Counted from the stretch's first letter, positions 39,392 through 49,382 are shown. The stretch is 64,000 bases of DNA from Elusimicrobiota bacterium (GCA_023249675.1 JAHFCE010000005.1:77166-141165); one strand, 5' to 3'. Numbers and translations: made by a program. Notes: generated by a model from the letters alone, not told the origin.

Positions 39392-41260
39392 ATGAGCGAC
39401 ACCTCCATCAAGCCGAAGCCTTCCCAGCTCCCGATCGAGGAAATCGAATCCGCCGTCATCCGCTTCGCCGGAGACTCCGGCGATGGAATCCAGTTGACGG
39501 GGATGCAGTTCACCACGACCACCGCCTTCGCCGGCAACGACCTCTCCACTTTTCCAGACTTCCCCGCCGAAATCCGCGCTCCCGTGGGCACGACCGCCGG
39601 CGTGTCCGGCTTCCAGATCCAGTTCTCCTCGCGCCAGGTGCTCACCCCCGGCGACGCGCCTGATGTGTTCGTGGCGATGAACCCGGCCGCGCTCAAAGCC
39701 AACGTCCACGACGTGAAGAAAGGCGGCATGATTCTCGTCAACAAGGACACTTTCAACGCGGGCAACCTGAAGAAGGCCGGTTACGCGGTCAATCCTCTTG
39801 AGGATGGCTCTTTATCCGATTTCCGCGTGATTCCCGTTGAGCTCGGCCGACTGACGCGCAACGCGCTCGACGGCATGGGCCTGACCGCGACGGAGACCGA
39901 GCGCTGCAAGAATTTCTTCGCGCTCGGTATGATGTACTGGCTCTACGATCGCCCGATGGAAGCGACGCTGAAGTGGATCGAGACCAAGTTCAAGAAAAAT
40001 CCGAAGTACGTGTCGGCGAATCACAAAGCGCTTCACGCCGGCAACGCGTACGCCGAGACGGCCGAGATTTTCGGCCACCACTTCCGCGTGCGCAAGGCGC
40101 CCATTGAGCCCGGAGTGTACCGCAACATCACCGGCAATGAGGCGACTGCGCTTGGCGTCATCGCGGCGTCGTCCCGTTCGGGCCGCCCATTGTGGTACGG
40201 CTCGTACCCGATCACGCCTGCCTCCGACGTTCTGCACGAGCTTTCGAAGAATAAGAACTTCGGCGTGAAAACCTTCCAGGCCGAGGATGAGATCGCGGCC
40301 GTCGGCAGCGCCATCGGCGCCGCTTTCGCCGGGCATTTGGCGCTGACGGGGACATCCGGCCCCGGCATCGCGTTGAAGGCCGAGGCCATCGGCCTCGCAG
40401 TCATGACGGAGCTTCCGCTCGTCATCCTGAACGTTCAGCGCGGCGGTCCGTCCACCGGCCTTCCGACGAAGACCGAGCAGGCCGACCTGTTCCAGGCGCT
40501 GTACGGCCGCAACGGCGAGTGTCCGGTCGCGGTCGTTGCCGCCGCCACGCCCGGAGACTGCTTCACGATGGCCTATGAGGCTTGCCGCCTCGCCGTCAAG
40601 TACATGACCCCGGTGTTTTTACTCACCGATGGTTACCTCGCCAACGGCTCCGAGCCGTGGCTGATTCCGGACGCATCGAAGCTGATCCCCTTCGAGAAGG
40701 TCCCGCTCCCGCCCATCGGCGAGTTCAAGCTGTACAAGCGCGACCCCGAGACGATGGCTCGCCCGTGGGCGGCGCCCGGCACGCCCGGCTACGAACACCG
40801 CCTCGGGGGGATTGAAAAACAGGATATCACCGGCAATATCTCCTACGATCCCGACAACCACGAGCGCATGGTGCGCCTGCGTGCGGCGAAGGTCAATAAG
40901 ATCGCCCAGGACATCCCGCCCCTTGAAATCCTAGGCGAGAAGAAGGGCAAGGTCCTCCTGGTCGGCTGGGGCGGCACGTACGGAGCGATCACCGCCGCGG
41001 TGCAGAATCTGCAAAAGGAAGGGCATAGCGTCTCCTCCGTCCACTTGCGCCACCTCAATCCGCTCCCGGCGGATCTCGGCGATATCCTGGCGGGCTTCGA
41101 GCATGTAGTCGTGCCCGAACTCAATATGGGCCAGCTGCTGAAGATACTGCGCGCGAAATATCTTGTTCCAGCGACCGGCATCAACAAGATTAAGGGCCAG
41201 CCGTTCAAGGTCTCCGAGATCGAAGCCGGGGTTAAATCCATCCTCAAAGGGGGCAAATAA
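39392..41260 (+). CDS. korA: 2-oxoacid:ferredoxin oxidoreductase alpha subunit (KorA)
   Basis: 622 residues. The fused gamma domain comes first (VIRFAGDSGDGIQLTGMQFT near 26; about 1-200). The alpha pyrimidine-binding domain follows (YGSYPITPASDVLHELS, then FQAEDEIAAVGSAIGAAFAG, then TSGPGIALKAEAIGL), with the C-terminal domain at the end. This two-subunit form oxidises 2-oxoglutarate, or a related oxoacid, to the acyl-CoA while reducing ferredoxin. korB follows after 1 nt, then sucCD, which would turn succinyl-CoA to succinate with ATP or GTP gain; that context favours 2-oxoglutarate over pyruvate. Confidence 0.93.
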   Translation: MSDTSIKPKPSQLPIEEIESAVIRFAGDSGDGIQLTGMQFTTTTAFAGNDLSTFPDFPAEIRAPVGTTAGVSGFQIQFSSRQVLTPGDAPDVFVAMNPAALKANVHDVKKGGMILVNKDTFNAGNLKKAGYAVNPLEDGSLSDFRVIPVELGRLTRNALDGMGLTATETERCKNFFALGMMYWLYDRPMEATLKWIETKFKKNPKYVSANHKALHAGNAYAETAEIFGHHFRVRKAPIEPGVYRNITGNEATALGVIAASSRSGRPLWYGSYPITPASDVLHELSKNKNFGVKTFQAEDEIAAVGSAIGAAFAGHLALTGTSGPGIALKAEAIGLAVMTELPLVILNVQRGGPSTGLPTKTEQADLFQALYGRNGECPVAVVAAATPGDCFTMAYEACRLAVKYMTPVFLLTDGYLANGSEPWLIPDASKLIPFEKVPLPPIGEFKLYKRDPETMARPWAAPGTPGYEHRLGGIEKQDITGNISYDPDNHERMVRLRAAKVNKIAQDIPPLEILGEKKGKVLLVGWGGTYGAITAAVQNLQKEGHSVSSVHLRHLNPLPADLGDILAGFEHVVVPELNMGQLLKILRAKYLVPATGINKIKGQPFKVSEIEAGVKSILKGGK

Positions 41261-41261
41261 C

Positions 41262-42305
41262 ATGGCCGCCGAATCAGACAACGAGATGGAGATGCTGCCA
41301 GCGGCGGGCCCCATCGCACAGACCGTCAAGGATTTCAAGTCCGACCAGATGGTCCGCTGGTGCCCCGGCTGCGGCGACTTCGCGATTCTTGCGACCGTCC
41401 AGAAGATGCTCCCCACGCTGAACATTCCTCGGGAAAAGTACGTGTTCGTCTCGGGCATAGGCTGTTCTTCGCGTTTTCCGTACTACATGAACACCTACGG
41501 CTTCCACACGATCCACGGCCGCGCGCCGACGATCGCGACCGGGATTAAGTGTTCGAACCCCGAGATGCAGGTATGGGTCGTGACCGGCGACGGCGACGGC
41601 CTGTCCATTGGCGGCAACCACCTCATCCATGCCCTGCGCCGGAACGTGGACCTTAAGATTCTCTTGTTCAACAACAGAATTTACGGTTTGACCAAAGGCC
41701 AATACTCGCCGACGTCCGAGATCGGCAAGAAGACGAAGTCTTCTCCGATGGGCACGATCGACACTCCGATCAACCCGATCGCGTTGGCGCTTGCCGCCGA
41801 GGCGAGCTTCGTCGCGCGCGCCGTCGACACCGACCTCCCGTTTCTCGGCGAGGTTCTAACACGGGCGGCCCATCACAAAGGTTCGGTGTTCATCGAGATT
41901 TTCCAGAACTGCATCGTCTTCAACGACGGCGCCTTCGAGAACGTGGTCGCGAAGGACGTTCGCGATGAGAAGATGCTCAAGGTCATCCACGGCAAGCCGA
42001 TGATTTTCGGCGTTCAGCGCGACAAAGGTATCGTCCTCAACGGCCTCGAGCCCGAGGTGGTCGCCTTTGACCCGGCAAATCCTCCGAAGGGTCTTCTTGT
42101 CCATGACGAGAAGGCGCCGACGGCGACGCTCGCCAATTTGCTCGGGCACATGGCTGAGCCGGTGCCGCAGGGCATCTTCCGAGCCATTGAGCGGCCGACG
42201 CTCCACGAACTGATGGACGCGCAGATCGATTCGGCCAAGCAGGCAAAGCCCGCCGACCTGCAGAAGCTGCTGAACGGCCCTGAGACCTGGACCGTCGCGG
42301 CCTAA
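41262..42305 (+). CDS. korB: 2-oxoacid:ferredoxin oxidoreductase beta subunit (KorB)
   Basis: 347 residues, the thiamine-diphosphate and [4Fe-4S] subunit. Cluster cysteines: WCPGCGDF near residue 30 and GIGCSSR near 67, with another downstream. The TPP motif is GDGDGLSIGGNHLIHA near 107 with LLFNNRIYGLTKGQYSPTS. The start at 41262 directly follows the korA stop; the longer frame from 41163 overlaps korA. It forms a heterodimer of dimers with KorA. Confidence 0.94.
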   Translation: MAAESDNEMEMLPAAGPIAQTVKDFKSDQMVRWCPGCGDFAILATVQKMLPTLNIPREKYVFVSGIGCSSRFPYYMNTYGFHTIHGRAPTIATGIKCSNPEMQVWVVTGDGDGLSIGGNHLIHALRRNVDLKILLFNNRIYGLTKGQYSPTSEIGKKTKSSPMGTIDTPINPIALALAAEASFVARAVDTDLPFLGEVLTRAAHHKGSVFIEIFQNCIVFNDGAFENVVAKDVRDEKMLKVIHGKPMIFGVQRDKGIVLNGLEPEVVAFDPANPPKGLLVHDEKAPTATLANLLGHMAEPVPQGIFRAIERPTLHELMDAQIDSAKQAKPADLQKLLNGPETWTVAA

Positions 42306-42308
42306 TCG

Positions 42309-43478
42309 ATGAAACTTCTCGAGCACGAAGGCAAGGATATCCTGAAGGCGCGGGGCGTGCCCGTGCCCCCGTTCGGCGGCCTGATCAAGACGGCGGCGCA
42401 GACTGCGTCTGCGCTTAAGAATGCCGGCAAGGCGCCCTGGGTCGTCAAGGCCCAGGTGCTCGCCGGCGGTCGCGGCAAGGCCGGCGGCATCAAGCTCGCG
42501 AAGACCCCGAAGGAGGCCAAGGAGCTTGTCCGAGCCATGATCGGAATGAACCTGGCCACCCATCAGACGCACGGCCAGGCCATCAAGGTCAAGCAACTGC
42601 TCATCGAGGGCGGCGTCAAGATCGAGCGCGAGCTCTACTTTTCCGTCGTCATGGACCGCAAGAATGCGGGCCCGACGATCATCGCCTCCGCCCAGGGCGG
42701 CATGGAGATCGAGACGATTGCCTCCGAGCATCCCGAGGCGATCATCCGCATGCCCGTGGATCCGAACATCGGCCTGCGCGATTTCGCGGCCCGGCGCCTG
42801 GCGTTTCAGCTCGGCATCCCCGCGACTCACACCGCTGCCTTCGTGCGGGTGAGCAAAATAATCGTCAAGTCTTTCATCGACCTCGACTGTTCGATGCTCG
42901 AGATCAACCCGCTGATCCTGACGCCGAAGGATGTCATGGCCCTCGACGCGAAGATCAGCACGGATGATAATGCGCTCTTCAGGCAGCCCGAGCTCGCCCA
43001 ATTGAAGGACCATGAGGCCACGGCGTTGGAGAGCGAGGCGAAGGCCGCCGACATCTCCTACGTCGGCCTCGATGGCACCATCGGCTGCATGGTTAATGGC
43101 GCGGGCCTGGCGATGGGCACGATGGACACCATCGCGCTCGCGGGCGGCAGCCCGGCGAACTTCCTCGATGTCGGCGGAGGGGCCAACGAGGAGCGCGTCA
43201 CGAAGGCGCTCGGCATCATCCTCAAAGACAAGAAGGTCAAGGCGATCCTGGTCAACATCTTCGGCGGGATCGTGAAGTGCGACATCATCGCGGGCGGCGT
43301 TGTCGCGGCGCTCAAAAAGACGAAGCTGACGGTTCCGCTCGTCGTACGCCTGCAGGGCACGAACGTCGAGGCCGGCAGGGACATTCTCGCGAAGTCGGGC
43401 CTTGCGATCATCCCGGCCGACGACCTCTGGGAAGCGGCGCAGAAAGCGGTCTTGGCGGCGAAGACGGGAGTGAAATAA
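42309..43478 (+). CDS. sucC: Succinyl-CoA synthetase (ADP-forming) beta subunit
   Basis: 389 residues, usual length. It begins [20 protein letters not shown] (ATP-grasp start), has [16 protein letters not shown], the metal-binding [10 protein letters not shown] and the CoA-ligase part [19 protein letters not shown], then [18 protein letters not shown]. With SucD it converts succinyl-CoA, ADP and phosphate to succinate, CoA and ATP, or the reverse. It starts 3 nt after korB and 1 nt separates it from sucD: one operon korAB-sucCD. Confidence 0.96.
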   Translation: MKLLEHEGKDILKARGVPVPPFGGLIKTAAQTASALKNAGKAPWVVKAQVLAGGRGKAGGIKLAKTPKEAKELVRAMIGMNLATHQTHGQAIKVKQLLIEGGVKIERELYFSVVMDRKNAGPTIIASAQGGMEIETIASEHPEAIIRMPVDPNIGLRDFAARRLAFQLGIPATHTAAFVRVSKIIVKSFIDLDCSMLEINPLILTPKDVMALDAKISTDDNALFRQPELAQLKDHEATALESEAKAADISYVGLDGTIGCMVNGAGLAMGTMDTIALAGGSPANFLDVGGGANEERVTKALGIILKDKKVKAILVNIFGGIVKCDIIAGGVVAALKKTKLTVPLVVRLQGTNVEAGRDILAKSGLAIIPADDLWEAAQKAVLAAKTGVK

Positions 43479-43479
43479 T

Positions 43480-44376
43480 ATGCCCATCATCCTCGACAAA
43501 GACTCGAAGATCGTCGTTCAAGGCTTCACCGGCTCGCAGGGCACCTTCCATTCCAAGCAATGCATCGACTACGGCACGCAGATCGTCGCCGGCGTCACCC
43601 CCGGCCGCGGCGGCCAGACCCATCTCGACCGCCCCGTTTTCGATACGGTTCATGACGCCGTCCGCAACACGGGCGCGTTCGTTTCGATGATCTTCGTTCC
43701 GGCTCCATACGCGGCGGATTCCATCATGGAGGCGGTGGACGCGGGCTGTTCGACGGTCATCTGCATCACCGAGGGCATTCCGGTTCTCGACATGGCCAAG
43801 GTCAAGCGTTACATCAATCAGCAGGCCCTGAGCGGAAGAGAACTGACGTTGATTGGACCGAATTGTCCCGGCGTCATCACCCCCGGCCAGTGCAAGGCCG
43901 GCATCATGCCCGCTTTCATCCACAAGCCGGGCGGCATCGGCGTCGTGTCGCGCTCCGGCACCTTGACTTATGAGGCCGTCGACCAGCTCACGAAGCGCGG
44001 CTTCGGCCAGTCCACCGTCGTCGGCATCGGCGGCGACCCCATCAACGGCTCGAGCTTTGTCGACATCCTCGCCAAGTTCGAGGAGGATGAGGCGACCGAG
44101 GCCGTCGTCATGATCGGCGAGATCGGCGGCTCGGCCGAGGAAGACGCGGCGCGTTTCTTCAAGGATAAGATGACGAAGCCCGTGTTCGGCTTCATCGCGG
44201 GAAAATCAGCCCCGGAGGGGCGGCGCATGGGTCACGCGGGCGCGATCATCGAGGGCGGAGCGGGAACGCACGCTTCAAAAATTGTGGCTATGCGCGAGGC
44301 GGGCATCACGATCGTCGAGAATCTCTCCGGCATCGGCGAGGCTGTCGCGAAGTCGCGCCGTCCGCTCACAGCCTAA
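43480..44376 (+). CDS. sucD: Succinyl-CoA synthetase alpha subunit
   Basis: 298 residues, full length. The CoA-binding Rossmann part starts [40 protein letters not shown] and [13 protein letters not shown] follow, and the phospho-histidine lies in [14 protein letters not shown]. Last gene of the korAB-sucCD operon. The next gene is convergent. Confidence 0.96.
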   Translation: MPIILDKDSKIVVQGFTGSQGTFHSKQCIDYGTQIVAGVTPGRGGQTHLDRPVFDTVHDAVRNTGAFVSMIFVPAPYAADSIMEAVDAGCSTVICITEGIPVLDMAKVKRYINQQALSGRELTLIGPNCPGVITPGQCKAGIMPAFIHKPGGIGVVSRSGTLTYEAVDQLTKRGFGQSTVVGIGGDPINGSSFVDILAKFEEDEATEAVVMIGEIGGSAEEDAARFFKDKMTKPVFGFIAGKSAPEGRRMGHAGAIIEGGAGTHASKIVAMREAGITIVENLSGIGEAVAKSRRPLTA

Positions 44377-44391
44377 GCGCCGCGCGCAGCG

Positions 44392-44988
44392 CTACTTCCC
44401 CTGGCTCTTGAGGTACTTTTGGACGTCCGGGTTGTCCGCTCCGCCGGGCACGTTCTTGAGCAGGTCGGCCATGTCGCCGCCGACTTTGCCCGCTTGCGGA
44501 TCGGCGACGCCGTTCAAACCCTGGCCTCCGGTCGGCTTCGGAGAGGAGCCTGAGAACGTGCTGAAGCCCTGGGTGCCCTGGAGCTTGGGCCGGTTGAACT
44601 CCTTTTTGCCGCCTTTCTTGGCGACGGTCTTGGGAGCGGGTTCCGGCGCGGGGTCGGCCGCGGGCGCTGGAGCGGTGGGTGTGGAGGCCGCGGGCGCCGC
44701 GGCCGGCTTGTCCTGGAAATAGGCGCTGTTCGCTCCGCCTTTGAGGAAGTCAAGGGAAGAAGCGGGCGCGGGGGCCGGCGTCCGGCCGCTGGCGACGGTC
44801 TGGAGGACGTTGGTTTTCGACTCGATGTTCTCGTGCCGGTCGAACATCAGCGAACTGTTGGGGGTGCGGGCGGTTTTCGCCTCTTCCATTCTGATGTAAA
44901 CGATGCCGAGGAGGGGCAGAACCAAAGAGACGGCTCCTCCGGCCAACAGCAAAATCGTGAGCTTGTTGCGCCCTTCGGGTATGGGCAT
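44392..44988 (-). CDS. Membrane-anchored Ala/Pro-rich protein
   Basis: 198 residues: a short basic N-terminus, one membrane helix (LTILLLAGGAVSLVLPLLGI, about 10-29), then a low-complexity region rich in Ala, Pro, Lys and Gly. The C-terminal end DMADLLKNVPGGADNPDVQK is amphipathic. It is probably anchored in the inner membrane with the rest periplasmic. It resembles spacer or scaffold proteins but no family is recognised. It converges with sucD, 15 nt between stops. Confidence 0.65.
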   Translation of the reverse strand: MPIPEGRNKLTILLLAGGAVSLVLPLLGIVYIRMEEAKTARTPNSSLMFDRHENIESKTNVLQTVASGRTPAPAPASSLDFLKGGANSAYFQDKPAAAPAASTPTAPAPAADPAPEPAPKTVAKKGGKKEFNRPKLQGTQGFSTFSGSSPKPTGGQGLNGVADPQAGKVGGDMADLLKNVPGGADNPDVQKYLKSQGK

Positions 44989-45066
44989 ATCTCGGGGAGT
45001 GTACCAGGGGAGTGTCCGCTTGTCCAGACCCGGTTCGCCGATTGGAAAAGATGAGGAAATATCGTC

Positions 45067-45095
45067 TTGAATTTGTAACAGGACCAGCTTACACT
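45067..45095 (+). promoter_or_regulatory. Promoter of the coiled-coil/flbD pair
   Basis: TTGAAT (45067-45072), a 17-nt spacer and TACACT (45090-45095). The leader to the ATG at 45150 is about 48 nt and holds GTGAGGAGAG as ribosome-binding site. Confidence 0.65.
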
Positions 45096-45149
45096 TCTCT
45101 AGGAATGAAGGCGCAGGCCATTTGACGGGTTACGTGAGGAGAGAACACC

Positions 45150-46952
45150 ATGGCGCTTGACGACAAGTTTCCGCCGCCGCCGCCCCTGCCTCCGGGCGGG
45201 GGGGGCGCCCCCATGCCGCCGCCGCTTCCGCCCGTGCCTTCCTTCTCCACCGATCCCATGCCGGCGGCCGGCCGCGCTCAGGAACGTGAGGAAAAAATCG
45301 AGCGCCTGAAGGACGAGTTCGAGAACAAGCTCGAGACCCTCGAGAAGAAGCTCGGCGAGGAGCGTCTGGCGCGGGAACGCGAGACGTGGACGGCCACGTT
45401 TCGCAGCCAGTTCGTCTCCCGCGAGGCGCAGGACAAGGAAGTCGAGGCCCACTTCGCCGCGCGCCTGCAGGAGATGGAACGCCGCTGGCTCGAGGAGAAG
45501 GCGCAGTGGCAGAAAACAGCGCTCGCCAAGGACGAGGAGATCCGCACGTTGCGCGCGCTCGCCGAGAAGCTGCGCGGTGTCGACACGGAGCTCGCGAAGG
45601 TCGTCAACGAGCGCAAGCTGCAAGGCGAGCGCTTGGCCGAGGTTCTGCAGGAGCGCACGGAAGCCCTCGCCCGCCTCCAGGGCGCTGCCGATCGTGAGAA
45701 GGAATCCATTCAACTGCGTGCCGACCTCACGCTCACGCGCCAGCAGGCATCCTTGGTCCAGGAGCGCCTCGAGCGCGACCTGGCCGCCCTGCGGCACAGC
45801 GCCCGCGAGCGTGAGGAGCGCCTGATGTCCGACCAGGAGCGCCTTCAGCGCGACCTCGCATCGCTCAAGCAGCGGCTTGACGGCGAGCACGACGCGGATA
45901 TGCGCCGCGCGAAAGCGGAGCACGACGCCGACCTCGTCAAGCACAAGGACATCGCGGAGAAGTCGCAAGCGGAGCTTCAGCGCCTGCGGGCCGTCGCCGG
46001 GGCGCTCGAGCGCCAGAGCGCGTCATCGCGCGTCCAGCTCGACGAGCTGCGTCGCGCTGCCGCAAGCTGGGAGAAGACCCAGGAACGCTATAAGGCCGAG
46101 TTCGTCGTCCTCCAGCGCAAGTGGGTCGAGCGTGAGAAGGAAGTTCGAGCGGAGGCGACTCAAGCGTCCCTACAGATGGTCGAGTCCGAGAAGACCCGTC
46201 TGCGCATCCAGGCGCAGGACGAGCTCAATTCGCGCGCGGCGAAGATCGCCGACCAGCTGCGCCTTGAAAACGAGTCCGAACAGAAGCGCCTCGAGTCGCG
46301 CTTGCGCGCGGATCTCGAGCGCGAGCTCGCGGAGCGGAGGGTGGCCATGGCCGCGGAGGCCGACGCGGCGCGGACCCAGGCCGAGCAGGAGCTCGGACGC
46401 CTGCGCCGCGAGTTGCAGCAGAAGGACGCCTCGTGGGGCGAACGCATGCTCGCCAAGGAGTCCGAGCTGATCGCTCAGCGCTCGCGCGCCGACGAGATGG
46501 CCGGGAAATTGTCTCACGAGGAGGCAGCCCGGACCGCCGCGCTGCGCGACAAGCTCGAGCTTGAGAAGCAGCTCGAGGGCCGGCTTGAACAGCTTGGAGC
46601 CCAGCAGGCGTCCGTGCGCGCCTTCTCGGACCGCCTCGAGGCGGCGGAGGCGGATAAGTCCCGGCTCGAGTCGGAGAAAACCGAGCTCGAGCGCCTGTCC
46701 ACCGCCCAGGCGGCGCAGGTGAACGGCACGCAGGAGGCCATCGAAGCGACGCGCCTTCAGCTCGCCCGGCAGACGCAGGCCGGCAGACTCTTGCAGCTCG
46801 CGCGCGAGCGCGGCGACGCCGCGCTCGCGGCCGCGGCCGGCGAACGGGATCGTCTGAGCGCTCAGATTGCCGCGCTGTCGGCCCAGCTGGATGAATGCCG
46901 CAAGAACCAGACGCTCTTTAAAAAGGAGGGCGACGGTGATCAGCCTGCATAA
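45150..46952 (+). CDS. Long coiled-coil protein with Pro-rich N-terminus
   Basis: 600 residues. The first 45 are Pro/Gly-rich (PPPPPLPPGGGG); from about 48 to 590 the sequence is almost unbroken heptad-type coiled coil rich in Glu, Arg, Leu, Ala and Gln. No signal peptide or membrane helix, so a cytoplasmic rod or scaffold is likely. It overlaps flbD by 17 nt. Similar proteins act in cell-shape or motility scaffolds but sequence alone cannot say. Confidence 0.75.
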   Translation: MALDDKFPPPPPLPPGGGGAPMPPPLPPVPSFSTDPMPAAGRAQEREEKIERLKDEFENKLETLEKKLGEERLARERETWTATFRSQFVSREAQDKEVEAHFAARLQEMERRWLEEKAQWQKTALAKDEEIRTLRALAEKLRGVDTELAKVVNERKLQGERLAEVLQERTEALARLQGAADREKESIQLRADLTLTRQQASLVQERLERDLAALRHSAREREERLMSDQERLQRDLASLKQRLDGEHDADMRRAKAEHDADLVKHKDIAEKSQAELQRLRAVAGALERQSASSRVQLDELRRAAASWEKTQERYKAEFVVLQRKWVEREKEVRAEATQASLQMVESEKTRLRIQAQDELNSRAAKIADQLRLENESEQKRLESRLRADLERELAERRVAMAAEADAARTQAEQELGRLRRELQQKDASWGERMLAKESELIAQRSRADEMAGKLSHEEAARTAALRDKLELEKQLEGRLEQLGAQQASVRAFSDRLEAAEADKSRLESEKTELERLSTAQAAQVNGTQEAIEATRLQLARQTQAGRLLQLARERGDAALAAAAGERDRLSAQIAALSAQLDECRKNQTLFKKEGDGDQPA

Positions 46953-47148
46953 GCTCAACGGCCTCGAGGTGGTCATCAACGCCGAGCTCATCGAGACGCT
47001 TGAACCCGGCCCCGAAACCATCGTGCATCTCACGACCGGCAACAAGATTCCGGTCAAGGAAAAGGCCGACGAGATCATCTCGAAGGTCGTGGAATATCGG
47101 AAGGCCGCCCATTCCGCCGGGGGGACCGCCAATCCGATCGTGCCATGA
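46936..47148 (+). CDS. flbD: FlbD-family protein
   Basis: 70 residues. ISLHKLNGLEVVINAELIET and then VHLTTGNKIPVKEKADEII fit the small flagellar-operon protein FlbD/SwrD, which raises flagellar stator power in Bacillus. The GTG at 46936 has AAAGGAGGG 5 nt upstream; a longer frame from 46867 lies within the coiled-coil gene. No flagellar genes are in the window, so it may act in another motor or envelope context. Confidence 0.85.
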   Translation: MISLHKLNGLEVVINAELIETLEPGPETIVHLTTGNKIPVKEKADEIISKVVEYRKAAHSAGGTANPIVP

Positions 47149-47154
47149 TAGAAT
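47149..47154 (+). promoter_or_regulatory. -10 box for a leaderless start
   Basis: TAGAAT directly after the flbD stop and 6 nt before the GTG at 47161. Confidence 0.45.
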
Positions 47155-47160
47155 AGAGCG

Positions 47161-48321
47161 GTGATTTCCTACCTCGACCACAACGCGACCACACCCATCC
47201 GGCCGGAAGTCGTGGACGCGATGCTGCCCTGGCTGCGCGATCATTACGGAAATCCGAACTCGGTGCATTCGCTCGGCCAGCGCGCGCGTGCGGCCGTCGA
47301 GCGCGCCCGCGAGCAGATCGCAGCGCTGCTCGGTGCGGCCGATGCGTCTGAGATCGTGCTGACCTCCTGCGGCTCCGAGTCCGATGCGCTTGCCGTCGCG
47401 GGTGCTGCGTGGCAGGCCTCTGACGAGACCAAGGGCAAGCGCCGCAAGATCGTGACGACAAAGATCGAGCACGATGCGATCCGCGTCTTGACGGGCCAGC
47501 TGCGCCGCCGCGGCTTCACAGCGCTGGAGGCGGGCTGCGGCGCCGAGGGCGTGGTCGACGCAGGCGAGCTCAAGGCCATGCTTGACGATGAGGCCGCCGT
47601 GGTCAGCGTCATGCACGCCAACAACGAGACCGGCGTGCTCCAGCCGGTGGCCGAGATCGCCGCCGCGGCCCGCGCCGCCGGGGCGCTGGTCCACACGGAT
47701 GCGGTGCAGTCGCTGGGCAAAATAAAGATCGACGCCAAGGCGCTCGGCGTGGACCTCCTCGCAGTGTCCGGCCACAAGGTCAACGCACCCAAGGGTGTGG
47801 GCGCGTTGTACGTGCGGCGCGGCGTGCGTTTGGCGCCGCTTGTCGCCGGCCATCAGGAGAAGAACCGCCGCGGCGGCACCGAGAACGTGGCTTCGATCGT
47901 CGGCTTCGGCCTCGCCTGCGAGCTGGCCGGACGCGAGCTGGCCGTGGCCAGCCCTCACGCGCTTGCGCTGCGCAAGAGGATCGAAGCGGGCGTGCTGCGC
48001 GTGCGCGGCGCGCGTCTCAACGGCGAGGCGGCTCAACGCCTTCCGAACACCGCCCATTTCAGCTTCGACGGGCTCGATGGGCATCACCTCGTGGTCGCGC
48101 TCGATCTTGAGGGCATCTGCGTCTCGAGCGGGCCCGCCTGCTCCTCCGGCGCTTCGATGCCGTCTCATGTGTTGACCGCCATGGGCGTGCCGGCCGGTCT
48201 CGCGACGGGCTCGATGCGCGTGTCGGTCGGCTGGGGCAGCACGGACGCCGACGCCGACCGCCTGCTCGCCGTTCTGCCCAAGGCCGTTGAGAAGCTGCGC
48301 GCCGCGGCGGTGGCTGCGTGA
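47161..48321 (+). CDS. Cysteine desulfurase (NifS/IscS family)
   Basis: 386 residues, PLP-dependent. It opens MISYLDHNATTPIRPEV; cofactor contacts include VMHANNETGVLQ and TDAVQSLGKI; the Schiff-base lysine is K206 in SGHKVNAPKG; the persulfide cysteine is C327 in SSGPACSSGA. It takes sulfur from cysteine. It overlaps mnmA by 4 nt, so its main job here is probably supplying sulfur for tRNA 2-thiouridine. Fe-S scaffold genes are absent, which fits a dedicated NifS-like enzyme. Confidence 0.93.
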   Translation: MISYLDHNATTPIRPEVVDAMLPWLRDHYGNPNSVHSLGQRARAAVERAREQIAALLGAADASEIVLTSCGSESDALAVAGAAWQASDETKGKRRKIVTTKIEHDAIRVLTGQLRRRGFTALEAGCGAEGVVDAGELKAMLDDEAAVVSVMHANNETGVLQPVAEIAAAARAAGALVHTDAVQSLGKIKIDAKALGVDLLAVSGHKVNAPKGVGALYVRRGVRLAPLVAGHQEKNRRGGTENVASIVGFGLACELAGRELAVASPHALALRKRIEAGVLRVRGARLNGEAAQRLPNTAHFSFDGLDGHHLVVALDLEGICVSSGPACSSGASMPSHVLTAMGVPAGLATGSMRVSVGWGSTDADADRLLAVLPKAVEKLRAAAVAA

Positions 48322-49382
48322 AGAAAAGGGTTCTGGTCGCTATGAGCGGAGGTGTGGACAGCTCGGTCGCCGCCGCTCTCGTTCATGAGCGCGGCGACGA
48401 GGCCGTGGGCGTGACGATGAAACTGCTCGCGCGCGCGGAGACCGGCTTTGGATGTTGCGGTTCGCCTGCCGATGTCGACGACGCCAAGCGCGTGGCCGAG
48501 CGCCTCGGCATCGTCCACTACGTCTCCGACATGGCCGAGATTTTCGAATCGAAGGTCATCCGTCCCTATCTGGAGGCCTACCTCGGCGGCACGACGCCGA
48601 ACCCGTGCGTCGAGTGCAACCGCGCGCTGAAGTTCGGCCACCTGCTCGCGCTGTCGCAGGCCTGGGGCTGCGATGCGGTCGCGACCGGGCACTACGCGCG
48701 CATCGAGAACGGCCGCCTGCTCAAGGCGCTCGAGCCGGGCAAGGACCAGAGCTATTTCCTGTACTCGCTTGACGCTACCGCGCTCGTGCGTGCCGAGTTC
48801 CCCGTCGGCGGTCTGAGCAAGGACGCGGTTCGCGCGAAAGCCCGCGAGCTCGGCCTCAAGACCGCCGACAAGCCCGAGAGCATGGAGACGTGCTTCGTGC
48901 CCAACCGCGACGTGCGCGGCTTCGTCGCTGCCAGCGCCGGGGCCGACGCGCCGGGCATGGTGTCGGGGCCGATCCGCGACCGCCAGGGCCGCGAGCTTGG
49001 CCGCCACACGGGCCTGGCGTCCTACACCGTGGGTCAGCGCTCGGGCCTGGGTCTCTCCGGCCCCGAGCCGCGCTTCGTCGTCCGGCTTGATCCTGTGGAG
49101 AACGCGGTCATCGTAGGAGGCGCCGACGAGGTCTGGTCGCGCTCCATCGTGGTCGGTGCCATGACCTGGTCGCACGGTGCGCCAGCCGGACCGCTGCGCG
49201 CCGAGGTCCGCATCCGCCATCGGCACACGCCCGCGCCGTCGACCGTCGAGCCGGGCTCCGGCAAAACGGCAACGGTCCATTTTGACGAGCCCCAGCGCGC
49301 GCCCGCGCCGGGTCAGGCGGCCGTGATCTACTCGGGCGACGAAGTCGTCGGCGGCGGCACGATCATGCGAGGTGAAGCGTGA
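48318..49382 (+). CDS. mnmA: tRNA 2-thiouridine synthase MnmA
   Basis: 354 residues. The PP-loop is VLVAMSGGVDSSVAAAL near residue 6. Catalytic cysteines: C97 in NPCVECNRALKFG and C192 in METCFVPN. GKDQSYFLYSL and TVGQRSGLGL are further family motifs. It thiolates U34 of Lys, Glu and Gln tRNAs using persulfide from the desulfurase encoded just upstream. GTG start overlapping the previous stop. Confidence 0.96.
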   Translation: MKKRVLVAMSGGVDSSVAAALVHERGDEAVGVTMKLLARAETGFGCCGSPADVDDAKRVAERLGIVHYVSDMAEIFESKVIRPYLEAYLGGTTPNPCVECNRALKFGHLLALSQAWGCDAVATGHYARIENGRLLKALEPGKDQSYFLYSLDATALVRAEFPVGGLSKDAVRAKARELGLKTADKPESMETCFVPNRDVRGFVAASAGADAPGMVSGPIRDRQGRELGRHTGLASYTVGQRSGLGLSGPEPRFVVRLDPVENAVIVGGADEVWSRSIVVGAMTWSHGAPAGPLRAEVRIRHRHTPAPSTVEPGSGKTATVHFDEPQRAPAPGQAAVIYSGDEVVGGGTIMRGEA

